DNA of 5,273 bases from an uncultured Alphaproteobacteria bacterium (lineage in GTDB: Bacteria > Pseudomonadota > Alphaproteobacteria > Caulobacterales > Hyphomonadaceae). Each line of letters starts with the position of its first letter. Position 1 is the first letter of the stretch. Positions 1 to 5,273 of the stretch are shown here, piece by piece. The stretch lies in assembly GCA_903831485.1 (NCBI GenBank), contig CAIKXW010000263.1, positions 1 through 5,273 on the forward strand. Reading direction: 5' to 3'. The position numbers and the translations under genes are program-made. Under the pieces are notes generated by a model, which saw nothing but the letters and a program-made list of their open reading frames with translations, made no database searches and had not been told where the DNA came from.

Positions 1-858
1 AGGGCCGAGACGGTCGAATACCTGATCAAGGACTTCGTGAACCGCTTGTCTGGGTCCGGCGCCGTGACCGGCTCCTACGAACAGACGCATCGCCTTCTGC
101 TTCAGTTCCTCCCGCGCGAGAAGGTCGACTCGCTGATGGAAGAGCTGCGCGGCCCTGCCGGCCGCACGATGTGGGACAAGCTTGCCAATGTGAACGAGCA
201 GGTGCTCGCGAACTACCTGAAGAACGAGTACCCACAGACCGTTTCGGTCATCCTGTCGAAGATCAAGACCGAGCACTCGGCGCGCGTCCTTACCGCCCTG
301 CCCCCGGAATTCGCGCTGGAAGTCATCCAGCGGATGCTGCGCATGGAGCCGGTGCAGCGCGATATCCTGGAGAAGATCGAATCCACGCTGCGCAACGAGT
401 TCATGACCAACCTGGCGCGCACGTCGAAGCGCGACAGCCATGAACAGATGGCGTCGATCTTCAACAATTTCGACCGCCAGACCGAAGGGCGGTTCATGTC
501 GCTGCTCGAGGACAAGAACAAGGACGCGGCCGACAAGATCCGCTCGCTGATGTTCGTGTTCGAGGATCTCTCGAAGCTCGATCCGGGCGGCGTGCAGACG
601 CTGCTGCGCAACATCGACAAGAACAAGCTCGGCCTCGCGCTCAAGGGCGCCAATGACGAGATGCGCAACCTGTTCATGTCGAACATGTCGGAACGCGCAG
701 CCAAGCTGATGCGCGACGAGATGGCGGCGATGGGCCCGGTCAAGCTCAAGGACGTCGAAGGCGCGCAGCAGGAAATGGTTGTCGTCGCCAAGGCGCTGGC
801 CGACCGCGGCGAGATCATGCTCGCCGAGAGCGGCGGCCAGGACGAGTTGATTTATTGA
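1..858 (+). CDS. fliG: Flagellar motor switch protein FliG, 5'-truncated by the window
   Basis: FliG forms the upper C-ring on the MS-ring protein FliF and receives torque from the stator. The frame is open from base 1 (first residues [12 protein letters not shown]), so the true start lies upstream. 285 residues are visible; FliG is usually 330-345, so about 50-60 are missing. The middle domain carries an EYPQ motif (codons 226-237) where the family usually has EHPQ. In the C-terminal domain, [16 protein letters not shown] is followed by the torque helix. Its charged residues match E. coli K264, R281, D288, D289 and R297 with exact spacing: K (643-645), R (694-696), D (715-717), E (718-720), K (742-744). 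The protein ends in DELIY, as I recall for Caulobacter FliG. The stop TGA (856-858) overlaps the fliH ATG by one base. Identification is secure; the missing N-terminus is only a window-edge effect. fliF is expected just upstream but is not visible. Confidence 0.97.
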   Translation, partial: RAETVEYLIKDFVNRLSGSGAVTGSYEQTHRLLLQFLPREKVDSLMEELRGPAGRTMWDKLANVNEQVLANYLKNEYPQTVSVILSKIKTEHSARVLTALPPEFALEVIQRMLRMEPVQRDILEKIESTLRNEFMTNLARTSKRDSHEQMASIFNNFDRQTEGRFMSLLEDKNKDAADKIRSLMFVFEDLSKLDPGGVQTLLRNIDKNKLGLALKGANDEMRNLFMSNMSERAAKLMRDEMAAMGPVKLKDVEGAQQEMVVVAKALADRGEIMLAESGGQDELIY

Positions 859-1487
859 TGACCCAAACCTCCCCCTTCCTTTTCGCCACCGAATTCAGCG
901 CCGACGGTGAGGTGATGTCCGGGCCGGACCGCAAGTATTTCTCGCGCGACGAAGCCGACCAGCTGGCCGCGAAGGCGCGCGCCGAGGGCGAGGCGCGTGC
1001 GAAGCAGGCGACAGAAGCAAAAGCCTTTGCCTCCGTCGATCGCATTGTCGTGACGCTGGCGCCGGTCGCCGCCCAGCTTTCGGCCGTCGCGGAACAGCTT
1101 CGCGCGGAAGCTGCCGAACTCGCCATGATCGCCGCCAAGCGCATCGCCGGCGCGGCGCTCGACCGACAGGGCGAGGAAATGGCCGCGGCCGCCATCGAGG
1201 ACGTTCTCCGCCAGCTCAAGCTGAACCCGGCAATTACCGTCGCCATCACGCCGGACTCGATCCCCGCGGTCGAGCGACGCCTCGAGCAGCTGCGCGCCAA
1301 AGGCGTTGGCGGCAGCGTCTCGTTCGCGCCTGATCCAAAAGCCAAGCCCGGCGACTGGCGTGTCGAATGGGCCGACGGCGCAACCGGATTCAGCCGCGAC
1401 TCCGTCGAAGCGGCCATCGACGCCATCATCTCTTCCCGCCTGCAGGACCCTGTGGCCCCGCAGCTCGACCTGTTTGCCGCCGCGTAG
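858..1487 (+). CDS. fliH: Flagellar assembly protein FliH (FlbE type)
   Basis: FliH is a cytoplasmic, elongated dimer that holds and regulates the export ATPase FliI and links it to the C-ring protein FliN and the export gate FlhA. The product is 209 residues. Residues about 30-120 are rich in Ala, Glu, Lys, Arg and Gln and look like a long helical or coiled-coil region. The C-terminal domain (about 125-193) has the FliH-like pattern GDWRVEWADGATGF followed by a helix, DSVEAAIDAIISSRL. The ATG at 858 is chosen because it forms the coupled stop-start TGATG with fliG; an in-frame TTG at 855 would add one residue. No good Shine-Dalgarno sequence lies at proper distance, which fits coupling. Sequence similarity within FliH is low, so the call rests on domain shape plus position between fliG and fliN. 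The Caulobacter equivalent is called FlbE and was once described as a histidine kinase; this protein contains no histidine and no kinase motif. Confidence 0.87.
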   Translation: MTQTSPFLFATEFSADGEVMSGPDRKYFSRDEADQLAAKARAEGEARAKQATEAKAFASVDRIVVTLAPVAAQLSAVAEQLRAEAAELAMIAAKRIAGAALDRQGEEMAAAAIEDVLRQLKLNPAITVAITPDSIPAVERRLEQLRAKGVGGSVSFAPDPKAKPGDWRVEWADGATGFSRDSVEAAIDAIISSRLQDPVAPQLDLFAAA

Positions 1488-1489
1488 GA
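1486..1489 (+). promoter_or_regulatory. Probable ribosome binding site of fliN
   Basis: AGGA overlaps the fliH stop codon (TAG, 1485-1487) and lies only 4 bases before the fliN ATG at 1494. The short spacing suggests that initiation depends largely on ribosomes finishing fliH. It supports ATG 1494 as the start. Confidence 0.5.
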
Positions 1490-1493
1490 CATC

Positions 1494-1850
1494 ATGAGCA
1501 CCAATGACCTGAACTTGCCTGATCTAGCCAAAAGCGGGGGCGTCGCCACCCCACGCAAGGCCAGCACGCAGTCTGCAGATGCACTCGATGCACGCGACAA
1601 GATCGCGGCGGACCTCAAGCCTGTCTTCGACGTGCCGGTCTCGGTCCAGGCCGTCATCGGCCGTACGACGATCGAGGTCTCGAAGCTTCTCGAACTCACC
1701 GAGGGCTCGGTCCTGGAACTCGATCGCCGCGTCGGCGAAGCCATCGACATTTATGTGAACTCCCGCCTGGTCGCCCGCGGGGAAGTGGTCGTCGTCGACG
1801 ACCGGCTGGGCGTGACCATGACGGAAATCATCAAGAACTCGGACTCCTAG
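1494..1850 (+). CDS. fliN: Flagellar motor switch protein FliN
   Basis: FliN forms the base of the cytoplasmic C-ring with FliM and provides the docking site for FliH-FliI near the export gate. The product is 118 residues, a little shorter than E. coli FliN (137). Residues 1-40 are a polar, probably disordered tail (Ser, Thr, Asp, Ala). Residues about 41-114 form a single SpoA (surface presentation of antigens) domain: LKPVFDVPVSVQAVIGRTT, then a LLELTEGSVLELD segment and GEAIDIYVNSRLVARGEVVVVD, closing with RLGVTMTEII. These are the standard FliN landmarks: the PV-V-V-lGRT strand, the L-l--GSVl-LD turn and the vNg-lvA-GEVVVV strand. It lies 6 bases after fliH and 10 bases before flbD. FliM, its C-ring partner, is not in the window. 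The SpoA family also includes FliM and type III secretion proteins, but size and context favour FliN. Confidence 0.95.
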   Translation: MSTNDLNLPDLAKSGGVATPRKASTQSADALDARDKIAADLKPVFDVPVSVQAVIGRTTIEVSKLLELTEGSVLELDRRVGEAIDIYVNSRLVARGEVVVVDDRLGVTMTEIIKNSDS

Positions 1851-1854
1851 AGGA
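1849..1854 (+). promoter_or_regulatory. Ribosome binding site of flbD
   Basis: AGAGGA overlaps the end of the fliN stop codon and sits 6 bases before the ATG at 1861. It is the best Shine-Dalgarno match in the window and fixes the flbD start, suggesting flbD is initiated more independently than its neighbours. Confidence 0.65.
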
Positions 1855-1860
1855 AAACCC

Positions 1861-3231
1861 ATGCGTGTCCTGATTATCGGAAATCTCGCGGGACAACTTT
1901 CCGCCGCCACCAAGATCGCCTTCGACAAAGGCGCCAAGGTCCTGCACGCGCATGATGCCGCGACAGCGATGGAGCTGCTGCGCACGGGCCGCGGCGCCGA
2001 CATCGTCATGATCGACGTCCATGAGGACATCAGGTCACTCGTCAACGCGATGAAGCAGGAGCGCATCGTCGCCCCCGTCGTCGCCTGCGGCATCGGCGCA
2101 AGCCCCGACACGGCCGCCAACGCCATCCGCGCCGGCGCGCGCGAGTTCATCCCGCTGCCGCCCGATCCGGAACTGATCGCGGCGGTTCTCGCAGCCGTCG
2201 CCGACGATGATCGTCCGCTTATCGCTCAGGACACGGCGATGATCGAGATCAAGCAGCTGGCCGACCAGATTGCGCCGTCGGATGCATCCGTGCTGATCAC
2301 AGGCGAGAGCGGCGTCGGCAAGGAAGTCATGGCGCGCTACCTGCACAAGCGTTCGCGCCGTTCGGAAAAGCCGTTCATCTCCGTCAACTGCGCCGCCATT
2401 CCGGAGAACCTGCTCGAGAGCGAGCTGTTCGGCCACGAGAAGGGCGCGTTCACCGGCGCCGTGGCGCGTCGCATCGGCAAGTTCGAGGAGGCTGACGGCG
2501 GCACGCTGCTGCTCGACGAGATATCGGAAATGGATATCCGGCTTCAAGCCAAGCTGCTGCGCGCCATCCAGGAGCGCGAGATCGACCGTGTCGGCGGATC
2601 GAAGCCGGTGCCGGTCAACATCCGCATCATCGCGACGTCGAACCGCATCCTGCAGGAAGCCGTGATCCGCGGCGAGTTCCGGAAGGATCTGCTCTACCGG
2701 CTCAACGTGATGAACCTTCACATCCCGCCGCTGCGCGAGCGGCCGAACGACCTGTCCGCCCTCGCTGACTATTTCGTCGAGAAGTATGCGACCGCCAACG
2801 GTTTCGTCCGAACGCTGTCGGATGCAGCGCGGGAGCGGATCCATTGCGCGTCCTGGCTCGGCAATGTTCGCGAGCTCGAGAACGCCATGCATCGCGCAGT
2901 GATCCTGGCGCGCACGAGCGAAATTTCTGTCGACGACCTGCGTACGCCGGATGGCCGCCCTGTTCAGGGCAATGCGCTGGACGCAACGGCGGAGCGCGCG
3001 GTGAACGCCGCCGAGATCGCCATTCGCGAAGCGACCATCCGCGTCGGCCAGACGGTCGCCGAAGTCGAGCAGGACCTGATCCTGCAGACGCTCGACCACT
3101 GCCTCGGCAATCGCACGCACGCCGCCAACATTCTCGGCATTTCGATCCGCACGCTGCGCAACAAGCTGCGCGCATATCAGGACGCGGGCATTGAGGTCGC
3201 AGCGCCCGGCGAAGTCCGGGCGGCTGGCTGA
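1861..3231 (+). CDS. flbD: FlbD-type sigma-54-dependent flagellar transcriptional regulator
   Basis: FlbD is an enhancer-binding protein that remodels sigma-54 RNA polymerase at late flagellar promoters; in Caulobacter it also represses the early fliF promoter and is controlled by FliX. The product is 456 residues in three parts. Residues 1-115 have a receiver fold: the phospho-acceptor position D52 is kept, but the acidic pair is replaced by G7-N8, the switch Thr/Ser by C76 and the conserved Lys by L99. Residues about 125-360 are the AAA+ sigma-54 interaction domain: Walker A GESGVGKE (148-155), sigma-54 contact loop GAFTGA (195-200), Walker B GGTLLLDE (213-220), [11 protein letters not shown] with candidate arginine fingers (273-283), and sensor [12 protein letters not shown] (332-341), where the usual WPG is WLG. 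Residues about 403-440 form a Fis-type helix-turn-helix ([22 protein letters not shown]). It follows fliN by 10 bases with a good ribosome site and precedes flhA by 5. NtrC-family membership is certain; the FlbD name rests on context and the receiver changes. Confidence 0.95.
   Translation: MRVLIIGNLAGQLSAATKIAFDKGAKVLHAHDAATAMELLRTGRGADIVMIDVHEDIRSLVNAMKQERIVAPVVACGIGASPDTAANAIRAGAREFIPLPPDPELIAAVLAAVADDDRPLIAQDTAMIEIKQLADQIAPSDASVLITGESGVGKEVMARYLHKRSRRSEKPFISVNCAAIPENLLESELFGHEKGAFTGAVARRIGKFEEADGGTLLLDEISEMDIRLQAKLLRAIQEREIDRVGGSKPVPVNIRIIATSNRILQEAVIRGEFRKDLLYRLNVMNLHIPPLRERPNDLSALADYFVEKYATANGFVRTLSDAARERIHCASWLGNVRELENAMHRAVILARTSEISVDDLRTPDGRPVQGNALDATAERAVNAAEIAIREATIRVGQTVAEVEQDLILQTLDHCLGNRTHAANILGISIRTLRNKLRAYQDAGIEVAAPGEVRAAG
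3203..3222 (+). other. GC-only inverted repeat (hairpin) at the 3' end of flbD
   Basis: CGCCCGG (3203-3209) pairs perfectly with CCGGGCG (3216-3222) around a 6-base loop, CGAAGT. The hairpin lies within the last codons of flbD and ends 14 bases before the flhA ATG. No T-run follows, so it does not look like an intrinsic terminator. It may affect flhA initiation, mark an RNA-processing point, or be chance in GC-rich coding DNA. Confidence 0.4.
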
Positions 3232-3236
3232 TCAAC

Positions 3237-5273
3237 ATGGCTCAGGCTGCGACCCTCAGTAACGAACCTTTTGACCTGAACGCTTTCACCAAGCTGTTCG
3301 CGCGCGGCGAGTATGCGCTCGGCCTTGGCGTGATGGCGCTGGTGATGATGCTCATCATCCCCATCCCGCCATTCCTGCTGGACTTCTTGCTGGCGATTTC
3401 GATCACACTGTCGGTCCTCATCCTGATGACGGCGCTGCTGATCAAGAAGCCGCTTGAGTTCTCGGCCTTCCCGACCGTGCTGTTGCTGGCGACGCTGCTG
3501 CGGCTGGCTCTCAACATTGCGACCACCCGTCTTATCCTCGCCCATGGCCATGAGGGCCCCGAGGCGGCCGGCAGCATCATCCAGGTCTTCGGCGGCTTCG
3601 TGATGGGCGGCAATTTCGTGATCGGCGTGGTGGTGTTCATCATCCTGATCATCGTGAACTTCATCGTCGTGACCAAAGGTTCAGGCCGGATCGCGGAAGT
3701 CGCGGCGCGGTTCACGCTGGACGCAATGCCCGGCAAGCAGATGGCGATCGATGCGGACCTCTCGGCCGGCATGATCAACGAGGACGAGGCGCGCAAGCGC
3801 CGCAAGGAACTCGAGGGCGAGAGCAATTTCTTCGGTGCGATGGACGGCGCCTCGAAATTCGTTCGCGGCGATGCGATGGCCGGCATCCTGATCACCTTCA
3901 TCAACATCATCGGCGGCATGATCATCGGCGTTGCCCAGGAAGGCATCTCCTTCGAGCAGGCCGCCAATTCCTACACCCTCCTGACCGTTGGCGACGGCAT
4001 CGTCTCGCAGATCCCTGCCCTGATCGTCTCGATCGCAGCCGGCATGCTCGTCTCCAAGGCGGGCGTCGAGGGCGCGGCCGACAAGGCGATCGGCGTCCAG
4101 CTGTTCACCAACCCGCAGGGTCTCGCCATGGCTGCGTTGATGGCAGCCTTTGCCGGACTTCTGCCCGGCATGCCAATCATCCCGTTCTTCGCCCTCGCCG
4201 GCGCGGCGGGCTATGGCGCCTACCGCGGCTTCCAGAAGCAGCGCGAACAGGAAGCGACGGAGGTTGCTGAAACGGTTGCGGCGCAGCGCGCCAAACCCAT
4301 TCAAGAACCGCCTATCCAGGATTCGCTGGCTGTCGATGAAATCAAGATCGAGCTGGGCTTCGGCCTGCTTGGCTTCATCAACGAGACGTCAGGTAGGAAG
4401 CTCACCGACCAGGTCAAGGCTGTCCGCCGGCAGGTGGCGTCGGAGTTTGGCTTTGTCGTGCCGCAGGTTCGCATCATCGACAATCTGGAGCTGGGTTCGG
4501 AAGACTATCGCATTCTCATCAAGGAAGTCGTCGCCGGTCGCGGCAAGCTGCGCCCGCAATTCCATCTGGCGATGGATGCATCGGGAAGCGCGCCGCCGAT
4601 CCAGGGCGAGCGGATCAACGAGCCGGTGTTTGGCCTGCCCGCGGTGTGGATCGACGACTCAATGAAGGAGAATGCGACGCTGCAGGGATATACTGTGGTG
4701 GATGCTGCGACCGTGCTGACCACGCACTTCACCGAGCTGGTGAAGGAGAACATGGCGGAGCTGTTGTCGTTCGGGTCGGTGAAGCAGCTGATCGAGGACC
4801 TGCCGAAGCCGCAATCCTCGCTGATCAACGACATCACGCCGCAGCAGATCACGGTGTCGGGCATCCAGCGTATCCTGCAGAATCTTCTGCGCGAACGCAT
4901 TTCCATCCGCGACTTCGGGACAATCCTCGAAGCGATTGCGGAGGCCACATCGGCGTCCACCGACCTTCTCTCGGTCACCGAGCATGTGCGCACGAGGCTC
5001 TCGCGCCAGCTGTGCAATGCCCATCTTGATGCGTCGGGCGCCTTGCCGATCGTGGCGCTGTCGCCGAACTGGGAGCAGGCCTTTGCAGAGTCCCTCGTCG
5101 GCGTCGGCGCGGACCGGCAGCTGGCGCTGGAACCGTCGCGCCTGCACCAGTTCGTCGCCGACCTGCGCAATGCCTTCGAGCGCGCGAGCCAGACGGGCGA
5201 CTCGCCTGTCCTGCTCACCTCAGCCGGCGTGCGGCCGTATGTGCGGTCTCTGGTGGAGCGGTTCAGGCCGCAG
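3237..5273 (+). CDS. flhA: Flagellar biosynthesis protein FlhA, 3'-truncated by the window
   Basis: FlhA is the largest export-gate protein of the flagellar type III secretion apparatus: its membrane part couples to the proton motive force and its cytoplasmic ring docks chaperone-substrate complexes. The frame has no stop before the window ends; 679 residues are visible of a usual 690-710. About eight hydrophobic segments appear (near 28-44, 47-69, 78-101, 119-145, 212-235, 250-273, 294-312, 314-330). The cytoplasmic loop holds the family signature RIAEVAARFTLDAMPGKQM and the following AIDADL (151-174), and SKFVRGDA, whose K207 and D212 should match the essential K203 and D208 of Salmonella. 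A charged linker (about 331-365) leads to the cytoplasmic domain, with EPVFGLPAVWID (462-473) and TPQQITVSGIQRILQNLLRE (534-553). ATG 3237 gives a usual N-terminus before the first membrane segment; no strong Shine-Dalgarno is seen, and the flbD stop is 5 bases upstream, so coupling is likely. Type III homologues (SctV) exist, but context makes it FlhA. Confidence 0.97.
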   Translation, partial: MAQAATLSNEPFDLNAFTKLFARGEYALGLGVMALVMMLIIPIPPFLLDFLLAISITLSVLILMTALLIKKPLEFSAFPTVLLLATLLRLALNIATTRLILAHGHEGPEAAGSIIQVFGGFVMGGNFVIGVVVFIILIIVNFIVVTKGSGRIAEVAARFTLDAMPGKQMAIDADLSAGMINEDEARKRRKELEGESNFFGAMDGASKFVRGDAMAGILITFINIIGGMIIGVAQEGISFEQAANSYTLLTVGDGIVSQIPALIVSIAAGMLVSKAGVEGAADKAIGVQLFTNPQGLAMAALMAAFAGLLPGMPIIPFFALAGAAGYGAYRGFQKQREQEATEVAETVAAQRAKPIQEPPIQDSLAVDEIKIELGFGLLGFINETSGRKLTDQVKAVRRQVASEFGFVVPQVRIIDNLELGSEDYRILIKEVVAGRGKLRPQFHLAMDASGSAPPIQGERINEPVFGLPAVWIDDSMKENATLQGYTVVDAATVLTTHFTELVKENMAELLSFGSVKQLIEDLPKPQSSLINDITPQQITVSGIQRILQNLLRERISIRDFGTILEAIAEATSASTDLLSVTEHVRTRLSRQLCNAHLDASGALPIVALSPNWEQAFAESLVGVGADRQLALEPSRLHQFVADLRNAFERASQTGDSPVLLTSAGVRPYVRSLVERFRPQ

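Noticed and set aside
815..1750. Long antisense open frame (about 311 codons) across fliH and fliN
   Set aside because: It is the complement of well-supported genes in GC-rich DNA, spans gene junctions, and its translation is Ser/Ala/Arg-rich without any recognisable motif.
2330..2344. Sigma-54 promoter-like sequence TGGCGCG-N4-CTGC inside flbD
   Set aside because: It has two mismatches to TGGCACG-N4-TTGC and encodes the conserved MARYL part of the AAA+ domain. A comparable GG/GC-spaced match occurs at 3487-3501 within flhA, showing that such hits arise by chance at this base composition.
2035..3120. Long antisense open frame (about 361 codons) opposite flbD
   Set aside because: The + strand encodes an intact AAA+ activator with every expected motif. 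The antisense product is a low-quality Arg/Asp/Ala-rich shadow, as is common opposite G/C-ending codons.
3203..3236. Intrinsic terminator between flbD and flhA
   Set aside because: A GC hairpin is present but no T-run follows, it lies inside the flbD coding region, and flhA begins 5 bases after the flbD stop.
3242..4304. Overlapping antisense open frames opposite flhA
   Set aside because: flhA is unmistakable on the + strand, and the antisense translations (Met/Ile/Ser-rich, and Asp/Gly/Arg-rich) show no domain.
4150..4665. Same-strand open frame (about 171 codons) out of frame inside flhA
   Set aside because: Its translation is Arg/Ser-rich with no motif, and it overlaps the clearly conserved FlhA linker and cytoplasmic domain.
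127..5203. Scattered GANTC sites (CcrM methylation motif), for example 127-131, 1398-1402, 1842-1846 and 5199-5203
   Set aside because: About a dozen were seen by eye, roughly what or fewer than random expectation for a GC-rich stretch of this length. None falls in a recognisable promoter.

Overview
The window holds five consecutive flagellar genes, all on the + strand and almost without gaps: fliG (5' end cut off by the window), fliH (also called flbE), fliN, flbD and flhA (3' end cut off). The DNA is visibly GC-rich with G/C-ending codons. The gene order fliG-fliH/flbE-fliN-flbD-flhA, a FlbD-type sigma-54 activator with a degenerate receiver domain, and the FliG terminus DELIY point to a stalked or budding alphaproteobacterium of the Caulobacterales/Hyphomonadaceae type. 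This assignment rests on remembered family knowledge, not on a search; the genus is not resolved.

Layout: 1-858 is the C-terminal part of FliG, the rotor torque protein. 858-1487 is FliH, the stator-like subunit that tethers the export ATPase. 1494-1850 is FliN, a C-ring protein. 1861-3231 is FlbD, a transcription factor. 3237 to the window end is FlhA, the export-gate membrane protein, lacking only roughly the last 20 residues. Junctions are a 1-base overlap (TGATG) and gaps of 6, 10 and 5 bases, so the five genes very probably form one translationally coupled operon. Its promoter, and probably fliF, lie upstream of the window. No stretch without a gene exceeds 10 bases. No RNA gene, mobile element, CRISPR array or convincing internal promoter was seen.

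How the genes work together: FliG and FliN build the rotor/switch (C-ring). FliH brings the FliI ATPase to the export apparatus, partly by contacting FliN and FlhA. FlhA is the major export-gate component that receives chaperone-substrate complexes. FlbD is the outlier: in Caulobacter it switches on late sigma-54 flagellar genes and represses early ones once the early basal structure, including these very proteins, has assembled, under control of the partner FliX. The regulator is thus co-expressed with the structure whose completion it responds to.

This is a recognisable core flagellar locus, and I found no evidence of an undescribed system. The points worth a second look are the lost phosphorylation-pocket residues in FlbD, the complete absence of histidine in the FliH/FlbE protein, a perfect GC-rich hairpin at the end of flbD just before flhA, and a few conservative substitutions at functional positions in FliG, FlbD and FlhA.
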